From assembly GCA_022791915.1 (NCBI GenBank), contig JAAWAB010000015.1:124001-188000 (forward strand): a stretch of 64,000 nt of DNA. Direction: 5' to 3'. Position numbers and translations under genes: made by a program. The stretch comes from Clostridia bacterium (GTDB lineage: Bacteria > Bacillota > Clostridia > Christensenellales > Pumilibacteraceae). Under the pieces are notes generated by a model, which was given only the letters and a program-made list of their open reading frames with translations, searched no databases and was not told the DNA's origin. Below, piece by piece: positions 41,329 through 50,177 of this stretch. Position 1 is the first letter of the stretch; each line of letters opens with the position of its first letter.

Positions 41329-42267
41329 ATGAAAAAGTACGTGGGTATCGATATCGGCGGCACTGCGGTAAAATCGGCAATTGTGGGGGAAGACGGGAAA
41401 ATCTACGCCCGTTCGTCCGTGCCCACGCTTGCCACGCGTCCGTATACCGAAGTGGCGGCGGACATCGCAAAACAGATTCTTGCGTTGTCGGACGGCGTAG
41501 CGGTGGAAGGCGTGGGAATCGGTTGCCCGGGGGCAATCGACAGCGAGCGCGGCTTTGTGAATTACAGCAACAATCTGTACTGGAAAAACGTGCCGCTTGC
41601 CGACGAACTGCGTAAATACGTGAAAGCGCCCATTCGTATCAGCAACGACGCCAACGTGGCGGCGCTCGGCGAAGACCGTTTCGGCGCGGGCAAGGAATAC
41701 ACAGACACCGCGCTCATCACGCTCGGCACGGGCGTGGGTGGCGGCATTGTGGTGGGCGGCAAGCTGTTTGAAGGATACCGCAGTATGGGCGCCGAAATCG
41801 GGCACATGGTAATCCGTTCGGGCGGCGTGCGTTGCACGTGCGGACGGCGGGGGTGTTTCGAGGCATATGCGTCGGCAACGGCTCTCATTCGGGATACCTT
41901 GTTTGCCATGCAGACCGACCGTAACAGTTTAATGTGGGAATTCGTGGGCGGCGACTTGGATAAAGTGGACGGGCGCACAAGTTTTGAATGCGCCAAAAAA
42001 GGGGACGTTACCGCCAAAGAAGTGGTGGATAATTACATAGGATACCTTGCCGAAGGAACGCTCAACATTCTCAATGTGTTCCGCAGTCAGGCAATCATTT
42101 TGGGCGGCGGCGTGTGTGCGCAGGGAGAATATCTTACCGCGCCGTTGCAAAAGCTGGTAGACGAAAACCGCTACGGCGGCGTGGAAAGTTTGCGCACCGA
42201 TATCCGAATCGCGTCGCTCGGCAACGATGCGGGCGTTATCGGCGCGGCGAGTCTTTTAATGCCGTAA
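41329..42267 (+). CDS. ROK-family sugar kinase (glucokinase-like)
   Basis: 312 residues. The N-terminal phosphate loop [18 protein letters not shown], the substrate segment [18 protein letters not shown], the ATP loop [17 protein letters not shown] and the ROK zinc motif [25 protein letters not shown] are all present. It is most like Bacillota glucokinases (GlcK), which phosphorylate glucose in the cytoplasm, although other hexoses are possible. AGGAAA precedes ATG 41329. Confidence 0.88.
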   Translation: MKKYVGIDIGGTAVKSAIVGEDGKIYARSSVPTLATRPYTEVAADIAKQILALSDGVAVEGVGIGCPGAIDSERGFVNYSNNLYWKNVPLADELRKYVKAPIRISNDANVAALGEDRFGAGKEYTDTALITLGTGVGGGIVVGGKLFEGYRSMGAEIGHMVIRSGGVRCTCGRRGCFEAYASATALIRDTLFAMQTDRNSLMWEFVGGDLDKVDGRTSFECAKKGDVTAKEVVDNYIGYLAEGTLNILNVFRSQAIILGGGVCAQGEYLTAPLQKLVDENRYGGVESLRTDIRIASLGNDAGVIGAASLLMP

Positions 42268-42325
42268 AGCGATTTCGGCAGAAAATCGGCGGGAATTTTC
42301 ATAGAATATACATTTTTTCATATAC

Positions 42326-42331
42326 TATAAT
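42326..42331 (+). promoter_or_regulatory. Probable -10 box of the rubrerythrin gene
   Basis: TATAAT 17 bases before the start codon, in an AT-rich stretch without a good -35 box. AAAAGGAG follows. Confidence 0.45.
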
Positions 42332-42347
42332 CAAAAGGAGTATAATC

Positions 42348-42887
42348 ATGAAATCTTTGAAAGGAACGAAAACCGAAGCCAATCTCATGGAAGCGTTTGC
42401 GGGAGAAAGCATGGCGCGCAACAAGTACGATTACTATGCGAGTAAAGCTAAAAAAGACGGCTACGAGCAGATTGCCGCTTTCTTTGAAGAAACGGCGAAG
42501 AACGAAAAGGAACACGCCAAAATCTGGTTTAAGTTGTTGCACAACGGCATTGCCGATACGCAAACCAACTTAATCGACGCTGCCAACGGAGAGAACTTCG
42601 AGTGGACGGACATGTATGCACGTTTTGCCGAAACCGCCAAAGAAGAAGGGTTCGACCAGATTGCCAAACTGTTTTCCATGGTTGCCGAAATCGAAAAGAG
42701 CCACGAGGCGCGGTACTTGCAGTTGCAGGCAAACATCAAAAACGGCGAAGTGTTTGAAAAGAAGGAAGCAATCGTTTGGGTATGCAGAAACTGCGGACAC
42801 ATTCACGTGGGCGAAAAGGCGCCCGAAGTCTGCCCCGTATGCGCGCACCCGAAAAGCTATTTTATGCAAGAGTGCAAAAATTACTGA
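42348..42887 (+). CDS. Rubrerythrin
   Basis: 179 residues. The ferritin-like di-iron domain has the two glutamate motifs ([20 protein letters not shown] with [12 protein letters not shown], and [17 protein letters not shown] with [10 protein letters not shown]). A C-terminal rubredoxin domain has two cysteine pairs, VCRNCGHIH and [11 protein letters not shown]. It reduces hydrogen peroxide in anaerobes using electrons from rubredoxin or NADH oxidoreductases. AAAAGGAG sets the start at 42348; the ORF-track start at 42114 overlaps the ROK gene and is rejected. Its presence fits an anaerobic lifestyle. Confidence 0.95.
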   Translation: MKSLKGTKTEANLMEAFAGESMARNKYDYYASKAKKDGYEQIAAFFEETAKNEKEHAKIWFKLLHNGIADTQTNLIDAANGENFEWTDMYARFAETAKEEGFDQIAKLFSMVAEIEKSHEARYLQLQANIKNGEVFEKKEAIVWVCRNCGHIHVGEKAPEVCPVCAHPKSYFMQECKNY

Positions 42888-42920
42888 TATTTCGGTAGTT
42901 TGCAAAGGCGAAACAGCTTG

Positions 42921-42955
42921 CGGCGTGCGGAAAATTTCCGTGCGCCGTTTTTGGT
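42921..42955 (+). terminator. Intrinsic terminator after rubrerythrin
   Basis: CGGCGTGCGG / CCGTGCGCCG stem, two G-U pairs, followed by TTTTT. Confidence 0.9.
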
Positions 42956-43049
42956 CTGTTTTGGCGGTTGCCGCATATATAGTAGGGAATGGCATGCGGA
43001 AAGTACATACAAAACATATTTTTGCTTTACAACGGTAAAAAGGCGTATA

Positions 43050-43103
43050 TTCGACAAAATTCGTCGGATACCGTTTGCTTTTCATCGTAATATCCTATAT
43101 AAT
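43050..43103 (+). promoter_or_regulatory. Promoter of the M60 gene with Spo0A-box-like sites
   Basis: TTGCTT (43075-43080), 17 bases, TATAAT (43098-43103). Upstream lie TTCGACA (43050-43056), a perfect reverse Spo0A box, and TTCGTCG (43060-43066), one mismatch, ten bases apart as in tandem boxes. The promoter call is good; the Spo0A reading is tentative, since a 7-base site is expected several times by chance in 64 kb. Confidence 0.6.
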
Positions 43104-43135
43104 AAGAGTATAAAAAATTTAACGGGATGTAATTT

Positions 43136-46100
43136 ATGAAAATTTGCGCAAAAAACACTTTGACTAAATTATTCGGTTTGATTTTTTTGCTGACTTTGTT
43201 GGCGAACGTTTTTGCAATGCTAACTGTTTGTGCGGCGATTGCCGAAAACGAGCAGAACAACATGCGCGCGGTAATGCTGAATGCGCAGGAATTTCCGCAA
43301 TATCTGAACGGTTCGTACAGAGTTGCGTACGGCATAAAAAATACGGATATCGATATTTCCAATTGCGAAACCAACGGCGGAGAACGGGGTTCTTACAGCC
43401 TTTCCAACATATTCGATTCCAACAAGGGAACGTTCTGGATTTCCGAACATGCCAACACGGAGCAGAGCACTATAAGCGTTACGGTGCGTTTTCAATCGCA
43501 ACAGCCCGTGTTCGGCATTTTATACGGCACTTCGTATTACAGTCGGAATAACGGTCGCAATTTCAGCGGATATCCGTCTACGTTGAACGTGTACACGGCA
43601 ACTGACGGCGAAGATTTCCGTTTGGCGGGAACGTGCGTGAGCACACCCGAACAAGATACCGAGTTTGTGTTGTTTTCGTTGCCCGAAACGGTACGGTGCA
43701 ATACAATCCGATTGGAATTTGCGGACGTGATAACATTTGCGGACGTGTTCGGCGGCGCGGACGTGGCTGCCATATCCGATTTGGCGTTTTTCACCCAACC
43801 CGAAAACATGGATTTGCTTGCGCCTACGGTGGCGCAAAACGATTACGGCAACGATAATTTCTTGCTGTCCAATTCCGTTTCGGGCGATTCTATAATTTGC
43901 AGAACGAACGGCGGCGGAGATATAATCAATGCGTTCGACGGCAATACGAGAACGTACTGGTCGTCGGTAAACTACAACACCGACATTTTCAAAAACAGAG
44001 TTACGGCTATTTTTAACAATCCCGTGCAGTTGGAAAGCATTGTGTATGCCTGCTCGTATTATACGGCGGGCGGCAGGCGCAATTACAGCGGCTTTCCGCG
44101 TGTTCTGAAAGTATATACTTCCGAAACCGACGACAATCTGTCGCTTGCGGCTGTATTTGCGGGCGAACCCACGGCAAACTGGGATAAGGCTCGGTTTGCT
44201 TTCCGGGAGCCGATAACGTGCAAAAGAATGGTGTTGGAATTTACGGACGTGACGACGTATGCGAACGTTGCGGACGGCGCGCCCATTGCCGTTGCGGGCG
44301 AGTTGTTTCTTGTTCAGACCGCAAATGACGACCTTTCCGAAATTTCGGAGATATTCGCCGATTATGCGCAATACGAGTTGAAACCCGAATACAACAGCAT
44401 AGAAAAACTCAACGCTTTGCGCGAACAGGCAAAGCACAGTACGAATTATGCCAACACGTACAAGCCGATTTTGGACAGAGCGGACGCGGTATGCTCGGGT
44501 GCGATTAAAAAAGACCCGCACCGTGAATTTTCTACCGAAAGCGGCGCCCGCAATCGAATTACCCAATTCGGCGACATGGTTTCGTATTGCCGCGGCGGCG
44601 GATTGAAACTGCCCAACTACGGAACCAATCAGCAACTTACGGGAATCGGCGGCACTACGGGCGAAACCATTGTGATATATGTGGAGGCGGACGAAGGCGT
44701 CCACTTGCCGCAGATTCTCTTTACGCAGATTTACGGAGCGTGGAACAGTTGGAAGGCAACCGTCAATCTTAAACCGGGCAAGAACGTTTTCACCTTTCCC
44801 AATATTAAGGCGCACGGCGGGTATTCGGTAGATATTGCCGCGGGCGGTCCGATTCATATACTCAATCCGTATACCTATGAGAGCCAGGGCGGAAACGTAA
44901 AATTATACATCGAAGGCGGGTATCTGTATCCCGTATTTCGCGACGGCGACGACGAAGAGTCGTTTCGCATGATTTTAACCGATTACTACGAAAAACTCAC
45001 CGACCCGAACAATACAGCCATTACGGTAGATGCGTTCGAGTGTGCCAGCAACTACGTAATCTGCTCTACCAGGGCGTCGCAGGCATACCAACAGTATGTT
45101 GTGAACGGTGTTTCGCCGCAGAGCAATATCGATACGTGGAATTACTGGTTGACTTCTCTTTTGTCATACGGCGGCGTGCAGTTGGACAGCACGGGCGAAT
45201 TTTACGACCCGAGAAACGAATATGCGAGCGTGAATATCCGCGCGGTGCAACCGTATGCGGGCATGTTTGCGTTTGCCTGGACAGACCACGTGGGATTGCC
45301 CGACGGCGGCATGCAGAGTCACCTTGTAAACAAAGGTATAGCAGGCTGGGCAATGGGGCATGAAGTGGGGCACATGTTGGATATCGGCGAGCGTCGCGTG
45401 GGCGAAACCACCAACAATATGTGGGCGATATACGATATCTATATGATTGACGGAAATTTCAACGACAGAATCAATGTGACCAACGTTGCCGCGAATCTTG
45501 CGTCCGATTTTTCGCCTAAAACGGGGCAATTTTACTTGAACGGCAGCGACAACTGCGATATATGGTGGATATTGGAAGGCGGACATCCGGGGTACTGGGG
45601 AAATTCGGAAAACATGTACCGCTACGAGTCGACGGGAAAATCTTTGGGCGTAACCGAACGGTTTGTATATTACGGCTCTCTTGCCACGGGCGAAGATTTG
45701 AGCGAATATTTCGAGCGTTGGGGCTTTTATCGAGGTGACGCGTTTACTGCGCAAAACCGTTTCAGTTACGAAAAAGCCTCGCAGGAATTCAAAGATTTGA
45801 TGACGGCGGCGAAAGCGGCGGGCAGAATCAAAGGAAACGGCAGAAAGTTCTGGTATGTGAATAACGACCAATACAGATACGAGTATGCGCACGGCGGAAA
45901 ACTTTCCGCGGATTGGGCGGCTTGTTATTCGGAAGCGGATAAGATTACCATATCCGCCGACTCTATCATGAAATCGGATAACGGCTATACGTTTATTCTG
46001 CCCGAGATTGCGAACGCGCAAGCGCATTTATGCTACGAAATTCAGGTGAAAATGGGCGGCGAATGGAAGGTGGCAGGTATTACGTACAGCACCGTGTTTA

Positions 46101-48823
46101 CCGACTCCCACGATTACAACGGCGCAGCGCCCGAATACAGGGTGTACGCCTACGACAGAATGCTCAATCACACGGGAGATTCCGTGTCCGTTACGCCCCA
46201 TACTACGGAACAAACCGCAGTTTGCCGTATAGGCGAAACGTATTACGATTCGCTTAAAAAGGCGGTTGCCGCCGCGGAGCGGGACGCCGTGATTTATCTG
46301 TTAAAAGATTTTCACGACGGCAGTATTACCATAAACAAGCCGCTCACCATAGCCGTAGACGAAAGCATTGCGGCGGAGAGCGTTACCATAACCAAAAATA
46401 CCGACGGACATCTGTTGAACGTAACGGGCGGCGGGTTTACGCTTAAACTGGGCGCCGCCGATTCCACAAAGAAAATCATTCTCGACGGCGGGAATTTTCG
46501 GCAGAGCGGTTCGTTGTTGCGCACGTCGGGTTCGAACTATTCGGTGGTGCGTACCGAAGCCCGCAAAGTGATTTTCCGCAACAATTACAGCAGCGGAAAC
46601 GGCGGCGGGGTGTATGTGGGGTATTGCGGTCAAATCTATCTTTTTGATAGCGTTGTGCAAAATAACCGTGCCGTAAACGGCGGCGGCGCCTATCTGGAAG
46701 GAAGCAACCCCGGTTACGGAAGGTCGCAAATGGCGCTTTTCAACGCAATTATAGAGAACAATATCGTGTCGGGAAACGGCGGCGGCATTTACAGTTCCAA
46801 CGTAAACGGAACCAATTTCGTTGTAAATACTACTTCCAACCCCGACCCCGAATTCAGCAAAGTGATTATTCGCAACAACAGTGCGGTCAACGGCGGCGGC
46901 ATTTATGCGGATAACATCGTGGAACTGCGCTTTCTTACTCTTGCCGATAACCATGCGTCCGGGCTGGGCGGCGGCGTTTACGTGGTGCGAAAAATCGTGA
47001 GTTTTGTGTCGTCCGTTATTTCGGGCAACACGGAGGCGGACCATAAGAGTAGCGCCGTGTATCTCGATAATCCCGAACGCTTTACGTTAAACGGCGGAAG
47101 CGTTGCGGGCGCGATTTCGCGCAAAACGGTGGGCGTAATGAATATCGATACGGCGTTGCCCGATTTATCGCAAGCCGTGTTTCACGTTCCCGCTATTCCC
47201 GCCGAAGGACTTACACTGTTTCAGAATATTTTGCATACCACGCTTTCGCAAGAACAGGTGGACGCCATAACAATCGAAAACGGAATAGCCCGTCTGGAAG
47301 GCGGAACCATAAAGGCAATGCGAAAGTTGGCGGATATTACGCTTTCGTTCAACGGAAAAACGGAAGTGGTGCAGTTGCCGTGGGGAGATTTTACTTTCCC
47401 CGAGCGAATGGACGTATTGCCCGAAACCGAGTATATTGTAAGTTGGCGCACGGGCGGCGTAAGCTATTCGGCGGGCGACGTGTATTGTATCAATCAAAGC
47501 CGTACGTTCGAGTTGGTAACGGGAGATTATTGTATTCTCACGCTCGCGTATCCCGACAGCACGGAAACGCACTATATCGTTCCGCAGGGCGTATATCATC
47601 TGCCCATGCGCACGCCCGACGATAAAGTTATCTTTGGTTGGGAAGACGATGCAAACAATTACTATGCGTATGCCGACGGCGTTACGATTACGAGAAGTAT
47701 CACGTTTACGGCGGTAGTAAAACAGCAACTGAAAGTGTTGTTTAACGTAAACGGGGAAACAGCCGAGTATATGTATAATATCGGCGATATGGTGATTCTT
47801 CCCATGCCGCAGGCGGAAGCGGGCAAGGTTTTCAAGCATTGGCTGATAGACGGCGCAAAATATGCGGCAGGTGCGTCCGTTATGGTGAACAGTAGCATAA
47901 GTGCGGTTGCGGAATTCACCGAAACCTGGCGGGTAACCACGGTGATTGACGAGCGGGAAGAAACTGCGGTATACGAGCACAACGCCGTCATCGTTTTGCC
48001 GTGCCCGCAAGAGTCGCTGGGCAGGGTGTTCGGATATTGGTTGGCGGACGGGGTAAAATACTATGCCGACGTACAATACGTGGTGAAAAAAGACGTGGAA
48101 TTCGTAGCGGTTTTCGTGCAGATTGACGAAAACGAAACAATCACCGTAACGCTTGTATGGAACAAAGGCACGGACGATTCGGGCGAAATCGTGGAGAACG
48201 AAACCCGAGAGATACAGGCAAGCTATTTTGAAGAAGTGGTTTTGCCGCTACCCGAAGTGAATGAAGGATATGTTTTCCGCTATTGGGAAATAAACGGCAA
48301 CAGATACAATGCGGGCGATACAATAAAAGTAACCGAGGCGTTTACCGCGAACGCCGTGGTAACTGCCGGGGATACGGAAGACGAAGAAGAATTTTTCACG
48401 GTCACTTTGGTAAAAACCGAAAACGGCGCGGAGAAAATTTATACGTATCGGTACGGGAAAGGCGAGGGTTTTCTGCTCAAAGACCCCGGGCAGGCACCCG
48501 ATGGCAAAAAGTTCGCGTATTGGCTGGTGGGCGAAACCAAATACAATACGGGTGATACGGTTGTAATCGGCGCGGATATTACGATTACTGCCGTTTACGA
48601 AAGTATATCTTTGCCCGAGAACCCTCCCGAAGAAAATAACGAGCCCGATGATAATAAAGACCCCGATAATAACGAAAAACCCGAACAACCCGACGATTCG
48701 GCGCTTAAAGAAAAAGGCAGTTCGAATACGGGACTGATTGTGGGAATCGGTATAGGGGTTGTCGTGGTTACGGGCGGAGCCGTTGCTTTTGTTATCATAC
48801 TGTTAAAACGGAAAAAAGTGTAA
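43136..48823 (+). CDS. Secreted multidomain M60 (enhancin/mucinase-like) metalloprotease
   Basis: 1895 residues. Order: signal peptide (1-36, LFGLIFLLTLLANVFAM); two discoidin/F5-8C-like carbohydrate-binding modules (about 70-205 and 240-395; NIFDSNKGTFW and NAFDGNTRTYW); an M60-type gluzincin region (about 460-885) with zinc motif GHEVGHMLDIGE at 741-752; an Fn3-like stretch; a right-handed beta-helix (about 1030-1330) with repeated NGGGVY/NGGGIY turns; five InlB-like beta repeats (about 1465-1820; GKVFKHWLIDGAKY, GRVFGYWLADGVKY); an Asn/Asp/Pro linker; then NTG, a membrane span and KRKKV. M60 enzymes cut O-glycosylated mucins, so this probably acts on host mucus from the cell surface. A weak GGGATG precedes the ATG. 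Confidence 0.87.
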   Translation: MKICAKNTLTKLFGLIFLLTLLANVFAMLTVCAAIAENEQNNMRAVMLNAQEFPQYLNGSYRVAYGIKNTDIDISNCETNGGERGSYSLSNIFDSNKGTFWISEHANTEQSTISVTVRFQSQQPVFGILYGTSYYSRNNGRNFSGYPSTLNVYTATDGEDFRLAGTCVSTPEQDTEFVLFSLPETVRCNTIRLEFADVITFADVFGGADVAAISDLAFFTQPENMDLLAPTVAQNDYGNDNFLLSNSVSGDSIICRTNGGGDIINAFDGNTRTYWSSVNYNTDIFKNRVTAIFNNPVQLESIVYACSYYTAGGRRNYSGFPRVLKVYTSETDDNLSLAAVFAGEPTANWDKARFAFREPITCKRMVLEFTDVTTYANVADGAPIAVAGELFLVQTANDDLSEISEIFADYAQYELKPEYNSIEKLNALREQAKHSTNYANTYKPILDRADAVCSGAIKKDPHREFSTESGARNRITQFGDMVSYCRGGGLKLPNYGTNQQLTGIGGTTGETIVIYVEADEGVHLPQILFTQIYGAWNSWKATVNLKPGKNVFTFPNIKAHGGYSVDIAAGGPIHILNPYTYESQGGNVKLYIEGGYLYPVFRDGDDEESFRMILTDYYEKLTDPNNTAITVDAFECASNYVICSTRASQAYQQYVVNGVSPQSNIDTWNYWLTSLLSYGGVQLDSTGEFYDPRNEYASVNIRAVQPYAGMFAFAWTDHVGLPDGGMQSHLVNKGIAGWAMGHEVGHMLDIGERRVGETTNNMWAIYDIYMIDGNFNDRINVTNVAANLASDFSPKTGQFYLNGSDNCDIWWILEGGHPGYWGNSENMYRYESTGKSLGVTERFVYYGSLATGEDLSEYFERWGFYRGDAFTAQNRFSYEKASQEFKDLMTAAKAAGRIKGNGRKFWYVNNDQYRYEYAHGGKLSADWAACYSEADKITISADSIMKSDNGYTFILPEIANAQAHLCYEIQVKMGGEWKVAGITYSTVFTDSHDYNGAAPEYRVYAYDRMLNHTGDSVSVTPHTTEQTAVCRIGETYYDSLKKAVAAAERDAVIYLLKDFHDGSITINKPLTIAVDESIAAESVTITKNTDGHLLNVTGGGFTLKLGAADSTKKIILDGGNFRQSGSLLRTSGSNYSVVRTEARKVIFRNNYSSGNGGGVYVGYCGQIYLFDSVVQNNRAVNGGGAYLEGSNPGYGRSQMALFNAIIENNIVSGNGGGIYSSNVNGTNFVVNTTSNPDPEFSKVIIRNNSAVNGGGIYADNIVELRFLTLADNHASGLGGGVYVVRKIVSFVSSVISGNTEADHKSSAVYLDNPERFTLNGGSVAGAISRKTVGVMNIDTALPDLSQAVFHVPAIPAEGLTLFQNILHTTLSQEQVDAITIENGIARLEGGTIKAMRKLADITLSFNGKTEVVQLPWGDFTFPERMDVLPETEYIVSWRTGGVSYSAGDVYCINQSRTFELVTGDYCILTLAYPDSTETHYIVPQGVYHLPMRTPDDKVIFGWEDDANNYYAYADGVTITRSITFTAVVKQQLKVLFNVNGETAEYMYNIGDMVILPMPQAEAGKVFKHWLIDGAKYAAGASVMVNSSISAVAEFTETWRVTTVIDEREETAVYEHNAVIVLPCPQESLGRVFGYWLADGVKYYADVQYVVKKDVEFVAVFVQIDENETITVTLVWNKGTDDSGEIVENETREIQASYFEEVVLPLPEVNEGYVFRYWEINGNRYNAGDTIKVTEAFTANAVVTAGDTEDEEEFFTVTLVKTENGAEKIYTYRYGKGEGFLLKDPGQAPDGKKFAYWLVGETKYNTGDTVVIGADITITAVYESISLPENPPEENNEPDDNKDPDNNEKPEQPDDSALKEKGSSNTGLIVGIGIGVVVVTGGAVAFVIILLKRKKV

Positions 48824-49017
48824 AGATAGGACTTTTCGGTGCAATTTGTGTTTCGTTTTCCGTAATGCAATACCCCCGTAACTTTACAAAGGAGTATGTG
48901 GGAACAATGACGGACAATAAGGCAGTAAACGATATTTATATAGGGTACATTCTTACCGACAGCAACGGGAGAGTATGCAAAATCGGACGGAAAAAGCCGT
49001 GCGTACAGAACGAAAAG

Positions 49018-49040
49018 GCGCCTTTTACAAGGCGCTTTTT
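49018..49040. terminator. Terminator between converging transcripts
   Basis: GCGCCTT ttac AAGGCGC followed by TTTTT on the plus strand and CTTTT on the minus strand; it serves the M60 and AraC genes. Confidence 0.85.
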
Positions 49041-49091
49041 GTGTTCGGCGGGGCGGCACAGTGCTTGCGATTTTTGCAAGGGGCGGCGGGA

Positions 49092-50018
49092 TTACGGCGT
49101 TTTATTTTTGTTTCGATGGGAATCGGGGCGGGCGTCGATACTGAAACGGTATTGCTTGGGCGTCATGCCCGTGCGCTTTCGGAACGATTTGTTGAAAGCG
49201 GAAACGGAATCGAAGCAGAGCATTTCGGCGGTTTCGGTGAAAGAAACGCCTTTACGAATCAGTTTTTTGGCTTCGTCGATTTTTAAGCGCAGGTAAGTTT
49301 CGTAGATACTGGCGCCCGTTTTCTCTTTGAAGAAAACGCTGATTTTCGCCTGGCTGTAATGCAGGCGGTCGCACAGGTCGCGCATGCGCAATCTGCCGTA
49401 TACGTTCTGCCGCAGAATGCGCACAATTTCGTCTTGCAGTTCGCCCGACGTGGAGATTTTGGAAATGAAAAAGGTTTGCGAGGCGTTTTTATCGTTCTCT
49501 TTGCGCAATAAATAAATCAGCAGCAGTTCGAGCGAGTTTTTAATCATCTGTTCGCCGCCTAAATTGGGGTGGTCTTTTAATTGCAGGCGGTTGAGGTCGG
49601 GGTCGAAGTCGGGAAGTTCGAAGGTGGCGAGCGCCTCGCTCATGATGTTTTGGAGTAGCGGCATGTAGGTTTTGGGAACCGCGATTTTTTTGCCGTGAAA
49701 AAAGCGCATGCTTTCCGAGCGGCACTCGAACGATATGATAAAGATATTCGGCTCGCTGTTTCCGCATTGCACGTAGTGGGGCAAATTGGGAGAGATGAAA
49801 CAGATTTCGCCTTGGCGCAAACAGAGTTCTTTTTCGTCCGACCAGACCGAAACGTCACCTTTGTCGGCGTAGATGATTTCCCAGAAATCGTGCCATTCTT
49901 CTTTTGCCGCATAGTTTTTTGTGAGCGCCTGATAGTGAATGGTGACGATTTTGCGCACGTTGAGCAGGTTGTCTATTTTGTGCATATAGAATTTTTTCTG
50001 CGGTGTTTGTTCGTTCAT
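49092..50018 (-). CDS. AraC-family transcriptional regulator
   Basis: 308 residues. The N-terminal cupin (EEWHDFWEIIYADKGDVSVWSDEKELCLRQGEICFISPNLPHYVQC) is a sugar-sensor-type domain. The C-terminal double helix-turn-helix reads LRMRDLCDRLHYSQAKISVFFKEKTGASIYETYLRLKIDEAKKLI and SFTETAEMLCFDSVSAFNKSFRKRTGMTPKQYR. It is divergent from the ROK-nagB-nagA operon and converges on the M60 gene, so it probably activates amino-sugar use. The start at 50018 is chosen because it lies six bases after a TATACT box; the ORF-track start at 50096 precedes the promoter. No ribosome site is visible, so the message is likely leaderless. Confidence 0.85.
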   Translation of the reverse strand: MNEQTPQKKFYMHKIDNLLNVRKIVTIHYQALTKNYAAKEEWHDFWEIIYADKGDVSVWSDEKELCLRQGEICFISPNLPHYVQCGNSEPNIFIISFECRSESMRFFHGKKIAVPKTYMPLLQNIMSEALATFELPDFDPDLNRLQLKDHPNLGGEQMIKNSLELLLIYLLRKENDKNASQTFFISKISTSGELQDEIVRILRQNVYGRLRMRDLCDRLHYSQAKISVFFKEKTGASIYETYLRLKIDEAKKLIRKGVSFTETAEMLCFDSVSAFNKSFRKRTGMTPKQYRFSIDARPDSHRNKNKTP

Positions 50019-50024
50019 GGTAAC

Positions 50025-50053
50025 AGTATACCACGGCGAAAGAAAGTTGTAAA
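50025..50053 (-). promoter_or_regulatory. Promoter of the AraC gene (leaderless type)
   Basis: Minus-strand TTTACA (50048-50053), 17 bases, TATACT (50025-50030), then GTTACC and ATG. Confidence 0.75.
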
Positions 50054-50108
50054 TATTTTCAGCGGAAAAATCGGAAAGGATTTTACAACTTTTCAAAAGG
50101 ATTTTCTA

Positions 50109-50136
50109 TTGATTGTATGCAAATGCGTGGTACAAT
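50109..50136 (+). promoter_or_regulatory. Promoter of the amino-sugar operon
   Basis: TTGATT (50109-50114), 16 bases, TACAAT (50131-50136); a further TATAAT at 50142 lacks a -35 box. GGAGGG and ATG 50178 follow. The AraC gene is divergent about 80 bases away. Confidence 0.55.
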
Positions 50137-50177
50137 GATAGTATAATCCAAAATACAAAACGGAACGGAGGGAAATT

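Noticed and set aside
42114-42347. N-terminal extension of rubrerythrin
   Set aside because: It overlaps the end of the ROK kinase in another frame; AAAAGGAG marks ATG 42348.
46590-47000. CRISPR-like or tandem DNA repeats in the M60 gene
   Set aside because: The NGGGVY/NGGGIY periodicity is a protein beta-helix repeat with irregular spacing and divergent DNA.
48865-49296. 143-codon plus-strand ORF after the M60 gene, including MTDNKAVNDIYIGYIL from 48907
   Set aside because: It reads through the bidirectional terminator at 49018 and on into the antisense of the AraC gene; the early part could be a short peptide, but nothing supports it.
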